DNA from: Bacteroidales bacterium
GTDB taxonomy: Bacteria; Bacteroidota; Bacteroidia; Bacteroidales; PXBB01
NCBI GenBank assembly: GCA_003565735.1
Contig: PXBB01000167.1
Span: forward strand, 1-32,195
Direction of reading: 5' to 3'
Length of the DNA stretch: 32,195 bases
Part shown: in pieces, positions 8,363 to 17,990 of the stretch
Position numbering within the stretch: position 1 is the stretch's first letter
Layout: each line of letters starts with the position of its first letter
Notes under the pieces: generated by a model
The model's database searches: none
What the model was told of the DNA's origin: nothing
Seen by the model: the letters and a program-made list of their open reading frames with translations, nothing else
Translations under genes and position numbers: made by a program

Positions 8363-10711
8363 CTACTTGTTAAGTATTTCGAAGTTAACTGTTTTGTGTT
8401 CCCCCAGTTCGTTAAAGACGCTGAGTTGATACTTCCCTTGCATAGGACGTATTGATATGCTATGGTTGCCTTTCGTTTTTGTGATAAAGCGCCCATCTAA
8501 ATGCCAAAACAGTAAAGCGTCATTTGTGCGGCTAACAGCTTTAAAAAGTACTTCTCCTTTTTGGCCGCTTTGTTCATCAATAATATAAATTTTAGCATTT
8601 TGTGTGGGGTAGATAATATCAAAATCTGTGATACGCTCGCTGCCAATGCAATCTTCTCTGTAGGGAGGGATGCTTTGATAGAATAAGTTTTTTGTTTTGT
8701 AGTAGTGCTCCATAACAGGGGGCAGGACAAACATATTCTTTGTGACTAAATGATGCGCTTTCTCGCAATTTGCATGAACCCGCCATTTCATAGTGCTGTC
8801 CAGATGTACCTGCTTGTGATAAGGGCACGTTTGTGTTTTATAACCAAACAAAGGGACTTCTTCAAGTCTTGTAGTGTTGCAGTATTCTGAGGCTTTGTAG
8901 CCGCTGTTTACGCATACCTCAAAAACGGCAATATCTTCGTAAGGTTTGTCAAACCATTTGGATTTTGGAAGGAAGTCGAATATTTCAAACATCAGAGGTG
9001 CAGCCACATTTATGCCTGTCAATCCCGGGCGCCCTTCGCCTGTGGCATTACCCACCCAAACGCCAACCACATATTTGGGCGTTGTGCCTACGGCCCATGC
9101 ATCTCTCTCTCCGTAGCTGGTGCCTGTTTTCCACGCAATGGGTGATGTTGAAGAAAAATGAAACCAAAACATATCTCTGTCCGGCCTTGTCACTTCTATC
9201 ATAGATTGAAAAGTGAACCACACAGAAGCAGCATCAACGCCGGATGTATTAGCGTATGTGATGTTTTTATTGTTTTTGATATAATTTGGTGCAAATATAT
9301 CTTTGGGGTTGTATGTTCCTTTTTCAGTGCGGTTTTTCAAGATGCGGGCAAGAGAAGCATATACACCGGCCAGCTCATCCAGTTTAACTTCGGCACCGCC
9401 TAATATGATTGATAACCCATAATGGGAGGCGTGCCTGTCGAATGTAGTAAATCCTATTCTGTCAAGGAAGAAGTTAAACTTCTCGATACCAAACTCTCTT
9501 AGCATATATACCGCAGGCACATTAAGTGAACGTGCTAATGCATTTGAGGCTTGCACAGCGCCCTCGTAAGTTCTGTGATAATTCTGCGGGTTAAAACCCT
9601 GAATTATCATTGGAATATCAGGCACTAAAGTGTTGGGTAGTATTGCTCCGTTATGAAGCATGGCACAATAGAGCAACGGTTTTAAGGTACTCCCCGGGCT
9701 GCGTCTGGAATTGATAATGTCAACATCATTTTGATGCGCTCTGGTGTTTGTGCTATTGCCAACATAAGCCATAATGTTGCCCGTTTCGACTTCAATAACT
9801 ATGGCAGCGGCATTGTTTATTTTGTTGCCTGAGTGTAATGCAACATGTTTATTTACAATGTCTTGAACAAAAATCTGTTTCTCTTTATGCAAGGTGCTTT
9901 GAATTCTATGGCCTTCTAAGCCATCGTTTATACATCTTGTCAGCAGATGCTGTCCATGCTGAGGCAACATTTGCGGCCGCGATGGCAAGGGCTCTAAAAT
10001 GGCCAATTCATATTGTTTTTCAGTAATATGTTTTTTGTCAAGTAGTTTTTTTAATAAACGGTTTCTTTTGTTGCGTAATTTTTCGGGATTCTTCCCGGGG
10101 TAAATAAGCGATGGTGTATTGGGCAATACAGCCAATGTAGCCGATTGCCCCCACGTCAGTTTAGACGGCTCAACACCGTAATACCTCCACGAAGCCGCTT
10201 CTATGCCCACAACATTGCCGCCAAAAGGCGCATGAGAAGCATAGTACATTAAAATATCCTCTTTTGAATAGGCCAGTTCTATCCTGATGGCCAGAAAGGC
10301 TTCAATAAATTTCTCAAAAAAAGTTCTTTTTTTCCCCTGTCTCGATAATCTTATAACCTGCATCGTAATGGTGCTTGCGCCACTTTTAATGCGCCTGTGC
10401 TTAATGTTTTGGTAAAAAGCTCTTGCTACAGCCAAAAAATCTATGCCCGGGTGGTAATAAAACCGGCTGTCTTCAAACGTCAAAATACATTTTTCAAAAT
10501 TTGCTGGCACTTTACCATCTGCCGGGAAGCGCCACTGCCCGTCTTTAGCAATTATTGCCGAGAGCAATTCGCCGTCAGCATCTTCTATCACTGTACTGTA
10601 GGGAACATCAAATAAAGGCTTGGGTAATAAAAAATAAAACCAAAGAAAAAACAGTAACAGAGGAATGCCCGCAAGAAAGAGTTTTTTATTTTTTTTTAAA
10701 TTAATTTTCAT
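8363..10711 (-). CDS. pbpC: Penicillin-binding protein 1C
   Basis: This is a bifunctional class A PBP that polymerises and cross-links peptidoglycan in the periplasm. A membrane anchor lies at about residues 14-32. The GT51 glycosyltransferase follows, with the catalytic Glu in TFEDSRFYYHPG and the GASTITMQV motif. The transpeptidase has the nucleophile Ser in SPGSTLKP (SxxK), SLN in ARSLN, and KTGTSYG. The last 90 residues fit the BiPBP_C domain typical of PBP1C. Residue spacings agree with an active enzyme in both domains. An ATG at 10720 (MLSMKIN) is also in frame. I prefer the ATG at 10711 because MKINLKKNKKLFLAG is a cleaner N-terminus with a smaller overlap (11 bases) with the upstream macroglobulin gene. 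The overlap implies co-translation. Confidence 0.95.
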   Translation of the reverse strand: MKINLKKNKKLFLAGIPLLLFFLWFYFLLPKPLFDVPYSTVIEDADGELLSAIIAKDGQWRFPADGKVPANFEKCILTFEDSRFYYHPGIDFLAVARAFYQNIKHRRIKSGASTITMQVIRLSRQGKKRTFFEKFIEAFLAIRIELAYSKEDILMYYASHAPFGGNVVGIEAASWRYYGVEPSKLTWGQSATLAVLPNTPSLIYPGKNPEKLRNKRNRLLKKLLDKKHITEKQYELAILEPLPSRPQMLPQHGQHLLTRCINDGLEGHRIQSTLHKEKQIFVQDIVNKHVALHSGNKINNAAAIVIEVETGNIMAYVGNSTNTRAHQNDVDIINSRRSPGSTLKPLLYCAMLHNGAILPNTLVPDIPMIIQGFNPQNYHRTYEGAVQASNALARSLNVPAVYMLREFGIEKFNFFLDRIGFTTFDRHASHYGLSIILGGAEVKLDELAGVYASLARILKNRTEKGTYNPKDIFAPNYIKNNKNITYANTSGVDAASVWFTFQSMIEVTRPDRDMFWFHFSSTSPIAWKTGTSYGERDAWAVGTTPKYVVGVWVGNATGEGRPGLTGINVAAPLMFEIFDFLPKSKWFDKPYEDIAVFEVCVNSGYKASEYCNTTRLEEVPLFGYKTQTCPYHKQVHLDSTMKWRVHANCEKAHHLVTKNMFVLPPVMEHYYKTKNLFYQSIPPYREDCIGSERITDFDIIYPTQNAKIYIIDEQSGQKGEVLFKAVSRTNDALLFWHLDGRFITKTKGNHSISIRPMQGKYQLSVFNELGEHKTVNFEILNK

Positions 10712-13700
10712 GGATAACATCTGTAACTTTCACCCATCTTCCGGGCAGCAGAGCGCTTACGCGGTTATTATACATGGCTTCGCAATAAACCATTGGCAAA
10801 TAGAATTCTCCTACGTAGCTGGCACTCAATCGCACTTTAACTGTCAGGCTTTTGTTTCTATCAAGGTCAAAATAAGTAATAACCCTGTCATCCCTAATGT
10901 CCTGATACGTGAAGCCGCTGTTGGCATCTGTGTCAAACATATACCTGTCTGTCATGACCTCCCAGCCCGATGGGAATATTTGCGTGAGAGCTATTGACTT
11001 GTAATTGTTTAAAACGCCGGGGTGTGTCATATTTACTTCGGCATAAAAAACAGTTCCCTGAGGGATAGCATCAGGATTTATCGGCCGGCCATCCAAACTT
11101 CTATAATTGACAGTCATTTGAAGGTTTCTGCTAAAAGCAGGCACATCAGACTCCTTGGGTATGCCTGTTTGTATCAGGCGGGCATATAGTGTGCCTTGGC
11201 CTGTATTTTTGATGCTTATTTTGTTTCTGTCAACATCGCCCAGTTCAATATTGTGTGTCACATTTTCGGAGGTGATGCTGTTGGCTTTATTGTTATAAGA
11301 ATAATCAAAATTCATTTGTTTCCCCATAGGGTATTTTGACAGGTAGAAAGCAATGCTCCTGAGAGCTTGTGCAGTAGCCTGAGTGCTTAGCCATCTGCGT
11401 TCGCTTAACTCCGTTGCCATTTCTTCAAGTATGGCAAAAGCATTGTTGTCCATACCTAAGCGGGTGTATGTTTCAAGAATAAAGGCTTTATCCCTGAAAG
11501 TAGAACCATAGGTGTTGGCATACTCCATATAGTTTTGCAGATTGGTGGTGTTTGCCTGGCTCATGCCGGCTGCTATATCATCTCTTCCGACAACTGCATA
11601 GGTTGCAGAGAGCAACCATTTGGCCTGTGGGAATAAGAACCTTTCTTCTGAGAGGCGGTTCATGGCGCCTACCTCCGGCTTGCCGTTAACGGCTAATGAG
11701 TATAACCTGTAAGCCTGGGCTAAGTCATCGTTAAAGACGTTTCTGTCTCTTCGCCATCTTCTGGCTCTTCGTTGTTGATAGGACTGCCATCTGTTAATAA
11801 ATTGTCTGGAAACAACATATCCTTTTTTCTGTGCTTCGGCAATAAAGTGCCCCGCGTAAGATGTTGTCCAGTCATCAGGATACCTTGCCCCCGGCCACAT
11901 GGCAATACCTCCCGAAGGGTGCTGCATGCTCTGGATTCGCGAGATGGCATGCTTTATCTTATGGTCTGCCTTTTTTCTGGCGCTTTCACTTGCTTGCGAC
12001 AATGTTTCAATATACAGCATGGCAAAAGCACCTGATATTGTCTGTTCGGCACAACCATGAGGGTAGTTTACCAAATAGTTCAACCATTTGTCAATATTCA
12101 TGGGAATAAATGATGACACTTCCAAAACATTGGTGTTTGTGCCTTTTAAACCAATAGATTGGAAATCTCTTTCCCATGTATTGCCTTCTGCAATAGTGGC
12201 AGAAATAATATTTGTAATGGGCGGGTTTGACGGGCGTACATCTAATTCGATGTTCCATACGGCTCTGTTGTTGCCGCTTACTGCAACAATAGATATGTCG
12301 CCTACACCCAAATTTTCGGTCACTTCTATATCGAAGTTTATGAGTTGTTCTCCTGTTTTGTCAAACCTGATAAGTCTGCTATTATCACCTTTGACATTGA
12401 ATAAGTCGTTAGTTTTAATAGAGATATTGACATTTCGCACCATTTCTTCTGTTGCAAACACAGAAACGGGGAGGCGGAATGTTTCGCCAGGTCCGATGAC
12501 ACGCGGTGCTGTTCCCAGAAGCATCAACGGGCTTTTTACAGGCACAGACTTTTCGGCATTACCATATTTCTTTTTGTCTCTTGCCACAACCATGACCCTG
12601 ACAGAGCCAATATATTCGGGTATGTCGATGGTGTGAGAATTTGTGGCATTTCTTTTCAGCTCAAAAGGCCCGATAAACTTAACCATGGGCTTAAACCTGT
12701 TAGCTCTTTGTCCCGAAGGGTCTATCGTTTCTTCGTAGCCATCGCCACCTATGCTTAAAATTCTCTGTATTTGGCCACCCCATGCGCCAATGACGTCATT
12801 ATATATGTCCCAGTACTTTACGCCTAAGGCTTCGCGTGCATAAAACTTGCTGTGCGGGCAAGGCGTTTGAAACCGCGTTAAATTCAATAAGCCCTCATCA
12901 ACAATGGCGAGGGTGTAAGTCATCGCTTTGCCACCGGCTTCTGATATTCTTATATTTGCCGATTGCTCAGGTCGCATCACATTGGGAGCGCTAATGACAG
13001 GCTTAAATACCGTTGACGGGTCTTCAACAAAAACAGGTATAACGCCGTACAATCTTATGGGCAGCCCGTCTATGGTGTTTTCGTGCGGCTGTATTAATGA
13101 AACGGATAAATAAATATTGGGCGCCATATAGGCTTCACTTTTAACAGAAAAATCAATGTTCCCGTTTTTCTCTGAAACCAAAAAGGTTTTCAATATCTCT
13201 GTGCCATTTTCAATATTAATATAGGCCCTTGAACCTTCGGGCGCCTGGAAACTCATTTTAATATTGTCGCCAACGGTGTATTTGTCCTTGTCAGTTGATA
13301 AGGTAAGCATGGCTGCAGCGGTTTTGTTGCTTTCGGCAAAACGGTTAAATCCGTACCAGTCAAAATACTCAATAATTCCTGATGTGTGACCACTTTGCCT
13401 GTCTATGACTTTAATATAATACCGTCCCCATTCATTATTTTCTATATTAAGAGAAAACTGCCCCTTGCCGTTGCTTATCTGAACTTTGGATGTGCTCACT
13501 AAACGCATGTCTGATGAGTTCATAAAGCTGGTGGCATCATCATAGCTATTCCACCAAAACCGCCACTGCAATTTATATACTTCTACTGTCACCTCTGACG
13601 ACTGCAATATGCTGCCGTTTTCTTTTATGTTGACAATATTAAAAACATTGGTTCTTTCTGTAAATAAGTACGATTGTTTATTGTGTTTGGCAGGAGGCTT

Positions 13701-16253
13701 TATCCCAACATAAGACTGGTAAGGGCTCACATCAACCGATAAAAAGTCAATGCTGTGCTCGCCGCCCGGCTCATACACTCTGGTTTCAATATTGGCCCTT
13801 ACAAATCCGGGGGCATTGCTTATGTTGAATTGTGGCATAAATGACACTTTGCCATTTTCATCCAGCCTGCCGGAAAAGAAAGGCATTCTTTCTGAACTGA
13901 AAGACCTGCCCGGGTCATCAAAGTTAAATTGTAGGTATTTCGGGAAGTGGGTTTTTATATTGGTAAGGGTAATGTCCGATTCCACTTTTAAATTTTTGGC
14001 TATGGCACCGTGTAGCCATTGCGACTCAATAGTAAACTCTTTGATATGGCTTAGAGAAATTCTTTCAGTACCGGGGTTGACATCAATTCTCAGCCTGTTT
14101 GGTTTTATCGCTTCAATCCTCAACCGGTGATAGAAGTTGTTTTTTCCTACACGTACTATGAGGCGGTAAAGCCCTGTTGGAGCCTCCACATCTGTTGCCG
14201 TATGAAATGCATAAATACCATTAACATTATCAGAGACGGCTCTTTGTTCGACAAGGTTCCCCAGTGGGTTGTAGAGCTCAAAAATAACAGGGTGTTCGGA
14301 AGGGAAATTGTTTTGGCTGTCTTCAAGCATGAAGTTGACATATAAAGAATCGCCCGGGCGCCAGACGCCTCTTTCTGTATAAACAAATCCTTTAATGCCT
14401 TGTTGCACACGTTCGCCTGATACATCAAAAGAACTCAGAGGCAGCATATTCGATTGCCCCATTTTTAAATATGATTGCTGTTCTCCTTTTCTGGCAATAA
14501 TAAGGTAAGGCCTACTTTTAACTGAAATGATACAAATCCCTTCAGAATCCGTTTTGCCTTTGCCTAATGATTGTAATTGGTAATTAATTACTTCTATCTC
14601 TACATTACGCATGGGCTCGGCGGTCACTAAGTTGTTGGCAAAAATATGGAGTGCGTCTGTCTCTCCTTTTTTAGCCAGCAGTCCGATATCTGTTGCCAGT
14701 ATATTGGTTTTTATGCTCTTGTGATAATAGTAAGAATTGGCACAGGGATTATTTCTTTCGCTCCAGATATAGTCAGCATAATAACCATAATAATATCTAT
14801 GGCCTTCCCATTGGTCGTCACTGTCATCACCAGCCTCGTTAAAAAAGGCATAAATTTTATCTTCCTGCAAGTCGTAGTCGTCATCACAGGCAAGTGTTGA
14901 GTGTTGCCTACGGAAGTCTATTTCTATTGAATAAATAGCTCCGGGTTCGGCTTCTATCAATGTTGACAAGTCAATGTAAAACCTGTTCCAGCGGTTATAA
15001 TTCGGCACTTTTTCCAAAGGGATGGTTTTTCTCAGGATGGTTCTGCCGACCCTCGCTATCTGATGTGTTTGACTGAGCTCATTAACCTGCAAAAACTGAG
15101 GGATATTATCCTGAAATATTCTTATAACTTTTACATCAACAGCTTTAAGGTTTATGGCTTCAAAAGGAATTATCATGCCATTGCTGGAAGGTAGAATAAC
15201 GCCATCGGTTACAAGGCGCACATTGGGATAAATGTTATCGAATTCTATTAACTCTCTGTACGTAATATTGAGTTTTTTTCCATTGATGTTTTTTATACTG
15301 CGGTGAATGCTGAGGTGTTCATTTTGCTTTATGTTGGATGCCGGGAAGATATGCAGTTCGGTACCGTCAATAATATAGCTGTAATTGAAGAAGTCTCCCA
15401 TGTGAATCTTTCCCTCTAAATCCTGTGTTTCGTTAAGCGGGTCGGAGAAACGAACAATAATAACTTCTTCGGGGTGTTGTCTTATTTCTATATTGACAAC
15501 TTCAAAATCGTTTATAGAAGGCACCTTATGCGTAATAGAGCCTGAGCGCTCTACATTAATACTTTTGCCGTTGTACTGAATATCAACGGTTGACATCTCC
15601 TCGCCGCGAACAATGCTGTCTATAGTGAAAATATGTTTTTTTAAATGCGACTCCTGCACCCAGGAAATTGGCAACTGTCTCCTGTTTTGTTTGGCAGTTA
15701 AGGTTTGCTTTATCTTGTCAATATCTTCAACATCGGCAGTCAGTATATGCCCGACCAGTCGTTCTTTAGTCAAATCGGTGTTGGTGTATGGCCTCGATGC
15801 TTCTATAACCACTTCAAAATCCTGAGCTATGGTGTAAAAAGAAAACTCAAGTGTTTTAAGAGAATCGGGGACTTTAATAAGCTTAGAAAGTTGGAAGCTT
15901 GCAACAAATGATTGATTTTGAGGCATTTTATACTGTGGTTGAAATCTGTATGTGCGTGCATCTATCCAGTGGGCTTCGCCTTTAATATTCGGAGCTATTT
16001 TTAACAAAGATGGGTCTGCCACTTGATTTATCATTGACGAATCGGCAACATCAAAGTTAAGCCGCACAACGATGCCCGCTTTAGTAGAAACCGGCCCCGT
16101 GGTAAAACCTTCGATATACTCTTTAAAGGCAGGGTTAACACTGATTAGTTGAAAGTCTTCGGCTGCTGTTCTTTTACATGATTCAAAAACCGCTAAAGCC
16201 ATTACAGATACAGCAATAGCAATAATAGTTGCTTTAAGTCTATTCTCTTTCAT
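10701..16253 (-). CDS. Bacterial alpha-2-macroglobulin lipoprotein (YfhM-like)
   Basis: This 1850-residue protein is probably periplasmic and lipid-anchored. The N-terminus is a signal peptide ending in Cys26 (AVFESC), a loose lipobox. Macroglobulin-like beta domains fill the first two thirds, including the MG signature ERGVWRPGDSLYV near 627-639. The bait-region/alpha-2-macroglobulin core is at about 1180-1400. The thioester motif GCAEQ (Cys1401 to Gln1404) is intact, followed by the alpha-helical thioester domain, which includes the HPSGGIAMWPG stretch. In the family this thioester covalently traps attacking proteases. The gene overlaps pbpC, and the same pairing (yfhM-pbpC) is known in Proteobacteria, where the two are proposed to work together in envelope defence and repair. 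An acidic, Tyr-rich segment at about 455-510 with two Cys is notable. Confidence 0.93.
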   Translation of the reverse strand: MKENRLKATIIAIAVSVMALAVFESCKRTAAEDFQLISVNPAFKEYIEGFTTGPVSTKAGIVVRLNFDVADSSMINQVADPSLLKIAPNIKGEAHWIDARTYRFQPQYKMPQNQSFVASFQLSKLIKVPDSLKTLEFSFYTIAQDFEVVIEASRPYTNTDLTKERLVGHILTADVEDIDKIKQTLTAKQNRRQLPISWVQESHLKKHIFTIDSIVRGEEMSTVDIQYNGKSINVERSGSITHKVPSINDFEVVNIEIRQHPEEVIIVRFSDPLNETQDLEGKIHMGDFFNYSYIIDGTELHIFPASNIKQNEHLSIHRSIKNINGKKLNITYRELIEFDNIYPNVRLVTDGVILPSSNGMIIPFEAINLKAVDVKVIRIFQDNIPQFLQVNELSQTHQIARVGRTILRKTIPLEKVPNYNRWNRFYIDLSTLIEAEPGAIYSIEIDFRRQHSTLACDDDYDLQEDKIYAFFNEAGDDSDDQWEGHRYYYGYYADYIWSERNNPCANSYYYHKSIKTNILATDIGLLAKKGETDALHIFANNLVTAEPMRNVEIEVINYQLQSLGKGKTDSEGICIISVKSRPYLIIARKGEQQSYLKMGQSNMLPLSSFDVSGERVQQGIKGFVYTERGVWRPGDSLYVNFMLEDSQNNFPSEHPVIFELYNPLGNLVEQRAVSDNVNGIYAFHTATDVEAPTGLYRLIVRVGKNNFYHRLRIEAIKPNRLRIDVNPGTERISLSHIKEFTIESQWLHGAIAKNLKVESDITLTNIKTHFPKYLQFNFDDPGRSFSSERMPFFSGRLDENGKVSFMPQFNISNAPGFVRANIETRVYEPGGEHSIDFLSVDVSPYQSYVGIKPPAKHNKQSYLFTERTNVFNIVNIKENGSILQSSEVTVEVYKLQWRFWWNSYDDATSFMNSSDMRLVSTSKVQISNGKGQFSLNIENNEWGRYYIKVIDRQSGHTSGIIEYFDWYGFNRFAESNKTAAAMLTLSTDKDKYTVGDNIKMSFQAPEGSRAYINIENGTEILKTFLVSEKNGNIDFSVKSEAYMAPNIYLSVSLIQPHENTIDGLPIRLYGVIPVFVEDPSTVFKPVISAPNVMRPEQSANIRISEAGGKAMTYTLAIVDEGLLNLTRFQTPCPHSKFYAREALGVKYWDIYNDVIGAWGGQIQRILSIGGDGYEETIDPSGQRANRFKPMVKFIGPFELKRNATNSHTIDIPEYIGSVRVMVVARDKKKYGNAEKSVPVKSPLMLLGTAPRVIGPGETFRLPVSVFATEEMVRNVNISIKTNDLFNVKGDNSRLIRFDKTGEQLINFDIEVTENLGVGDISIVAVSGNNRAVWNIELDVRPSNPPITNIISATIAEGNTWERDFQSIGLKGTNTNVLEVSSFIPMNIDKWLNYLVNYPHGCAEQTISGAFAMLYIETLSQASESARKKADHKIKHAISRIQSMQHPSGGIAMWPGARYPDDWTTSYAGHFIAEAQKKGYVVSRQFINRWQSYQQRRARRWRRDRNVFNDDLAQAYRLYSLAVNGKPEVGAMNRLSEERFLFPQAKWLLSATYAVVGRDDIAAGMSQANTTNLQNYMEYANTYGSTFRDKAFILETYTRLGMDNNAFAILEEMATELSERRWLSTQATAQALRSIAFYLSKYPMGKQMNFDYSYNNKANSITSENVTHNIELGDVDRNKISIKNTGQGTLYARLIQTGIPKESDVPAFSRNLQMTVNYRSLDGRPINPDAIPQGTVFYAEVNMTHPGVLNNYKSIALTQIFPSGWEVMTDRYMFDTDANSGFTYQDIRDDRVITYFDLDRNKSLTVKVRLSASYVGEFYLPMVYCEAMYNNRVSALLPGRWVKVTDVIHEN

Positions 16254-16301
16254 GAAGGATTATTATAACTGAATAAAATAATGGATTGATTAATTAGATA
16301 A

Positions 16302-16309
16302 CAAATGTA
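16302..16309 (-). promoter_or_regulatory. Possible -7 element for the macroglobulin-pbpC operon
   Basis: TACATTTG on the minus strand, about 49 bases upstream of the ATG at 16253, fits TAnnTTTG. No clear -33 partner. Confidence 0.4.
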
Positions 16310-16450
16310 TGTCAAATTTTATTAATTTTCGATAAAAGTAAGCCCCTTTTTTTTTGTAAAATCTTTTTTGAGGTGCTGGTGGTGAGATCATATTTTGAAT
16401 TGATTTTTAAGCTGCTCTTTTACAGAGCGAAATGACATCTTTTTTTATTT

Positions 16451-16497
16451 CCCGAAGCGCAGCTTCGGGTTGAAATAACTTCAGGCTTTCAGCCTGA
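16451..16497. repeat. Two tandem perfect hairpins (REP-like)
   Basis: The first hairpin is CCCGAAGC-GCA-GCTTCGGG at 16451-16469, with an 8-bp stem. The second is TCAGGCT-TTC-AGCCTGA at 16481-16497, with a 7-bp stem. Only 11 bases separate them. Neither is followed by a clean T-tract, so they look more like dispersed palindromic repeats than terminators. They could still act on the DUF4294 transcript end. Confidence 0.6.
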
Positions 16498-16673
16498 GTA
16501 TCCTATGAATATAACAACTTTTATAAACATGAATTCAGTCAATCCCGACTTGTCTTTAAACTCTGGAAACAGCGTCACCCAGATATAACCTCATCTTCCC
16601 AAAGCCTTACCAAGCGTCATGGCGGCAGATAGAAGTTTTATTAGAATGCTTGTGAAAGAGTTACCGGATTGTG

Positions 16674-17261
16674 CTACAGGTCGCCGTTTTCTATCATGAT
16701 TACAATTTCTTCAATCAGTCTGTCGTCACCTGCTGGGTCGTATTCATCTTTGAGGTTAGCTGTAAAAATGCGCGCTATCGACTGCCAGAATACTGCTGAG
16801 ATGGTGCCTCTGAACTCTCTGATAATTTGGTATGAGGTTTGACCTGTTTGTCTGTCAATTAATTTTATTAAAATACGCCCCTGTGAGAATGTTAAATTGC
16901 GAATATCTCTTTCGAATTGAGCACGCAGGTCGTCTTCAGCCATTTTCATAAGGCGGCGTCTTTCGCGGTCAGTAGATGCTTCCAGAAGCATTTGTTCATA
17001 CTCATTCATTTTATTGCCGGCAATGACTGCATAAGGGTAAACCCTTTTGACATTTCTGACCAGCCGGTTCCAGCGTCTTTCTTCTCGGCGGCTCTCAAAA
17101 TGCCGTGGAGCATAAATCCTGACAACTCTTAGGGGAATGTATGCAATGGTGTCGCCATCTAAAATAGTGCCTCTTACTGTTATGCCACCTTCAGGCTTCT
17201 GAGCCAAAAGGACATGAGCTGAAAAAAACAGAAAAAATAATATGGCGTATCTCAATAACAT
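16674..17261 (-). CDS. DUF4294 family exported protein
   Basis: This 195-residue protein begins with a signal peptide (MLLRYAILFFLFFSAHVLLAQ). A short beta region follows (GTILDGDTIAYIPLRVVRIYAP). Next comes a long charged helical section rich in Arg and Glu (RREERRWNRLVRNVKRVYPYA, and later STDRERRRLMKMAEDDLRAQFERD). This layout matches the Bacteroidota-specific DUF4294 family, which has no known function. Conserved parts I recognise are VYPYA, LTFSQGRILIKLIDRQTG, and a tail with FWQSIARIF. It follows the WbqC-like gene on the same strand after 52 bases, so it may share the prmC transcript. Expected location: periplasm. Confidence 0.8.
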   Translation of the reverse strand: MLLRYAILFFLFFSAHVLLAQKPEGGITVRGTILDGDTIAYIPLRVVRIYAPRHFESRREERRWNRLVRNVKRVYPYAVIAGNKMNEYEQMLLEASTDRERRRLMKMAEDDLRAQFERDIRNLTFSQGRILIKLIDRQTGQTSYQIIREFRGTISAVFWQSIARIFTANLKDEYDPAGDDRLIEEIVIMIENGDL

Positions 17262-17313
17262 ATACGTTTTTTTTATCCTTTTATTTCAAATACCGTACCA
17301 CAAAAAACAAAAA

Positions 17314-17982
17314 CTAACGGACCTCAAACCTTAAGTAATTAAAAGCATTTTTGGGGCCCATGTTAAAAAGCAAGTCAATGATACTTAAATTAGGTTTAAA
17401 ACCATGCTTGTGGGAAAAAACCTGAAAGTATTCATTAAAGCTTACATGTTTCGAAAGCACACCCGGTTCACTTTTTCCTTTGGCACTACAAATATAACGA
17501 AAATCGCTGTTATAAGTTTTGTGATCTGTTTCATTTTTGATAAGTTTTATATTAAATTTTTTATCGAATGAAAAGTCCAGCAGAGCTTTCAATAGTGCTG
17601 CGTTATAATCAACCAAAAAATCAAACCTCTCCTCATAAAAATTTTGCAAAACATCTTTATAGTATAAGAAAAAAGGCGAAGCATTATAAGCTGAGGTTAT
17701 TGACCGCCAGTGATTTTTTTGCCAGGGCGTGCTATAGTCTATACAGATGTCTTTAGTTTGCTGATGCATTTTTATTCTTTTTTTGACAGGAATGCTTAAT
17801 GCCATAACGCCATTGGCACCCATTATATATGCTCTGTTCCTTAAACTTTGCTTAAGGTAGGTTTCATAAACATCTAAGTAAATTGTTTCCTGTGCTATTA
17901 TTTTGCTGACATAATAAACAGATGGCAAGTATGCTGTGGGAAGCATCATTTTTTCGGGCATGTCATTATCAGCTTTATGCAT
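17314..17982 (-). CDS. WbqC-like family protein
   Basis: This 222-residue protein has no signal peptide and is probably cytoplasmic. The motif TAYLPSVYYVSKI near residue 16 and the stretch from WQKNHWRSI to SPFFLYY (87-108) match the WbqC-like family. Some members are encoded in O-antigen loci, but their biochemical activity is not established. The start codon lies 8 bases after the prmC stop, so the two genes are very likely co-transcribed. In-frame ATGs at residues 8, 12 and 13 are alternative starts. I kept the first because it is closest to prmC. The family call is good, the function is open. Confidence 0.8.
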   Translation of the reverse strand: MHKADNDMPEKMMLPTAYLPSVYYVSKIIAQETIYLDVYETYLKQSLRNRAYIMGANGVMALSIPVKKRIKMHQQTKDICIDYSTPWQKNHWRSITSAYNASPFFLYYKDVLQNFYEERFDFLVDYNAALLKALLDFSFDKKFNIKLIKNETDHKTYNSDFRYICSAKGKSEPGVLSKHVSFNEYFQVFSHKHGFKPNLSIIDLLFNMGPKNAFNYLRFEVR

Positions 17983-17990
17983 CAGTTAAA

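Larger units (their letters stand above)
16254..16673. other. Gene-free region with two tandem hairpins
   Basis: These 420 bases lie between the start of the macroglobulin gene and the stop of the DUF4294 gene. They hold a possible promoter at 16302-16309 and two perfect hairpins at 16451-16469 and 16481-16497. A direct repeat AGCGTCA occurs at 16571 and 16613. I see no gene or RNA of known type. Confidence 0.6.

Noticed and set aside
12088-12636. 182-codon plus-strand frame inside the macroglobulin gene
   Set aside because: It is antisense to a well-supported coding region, rich in Ser and Thr as expected from the opposite strand, and shows no domain.
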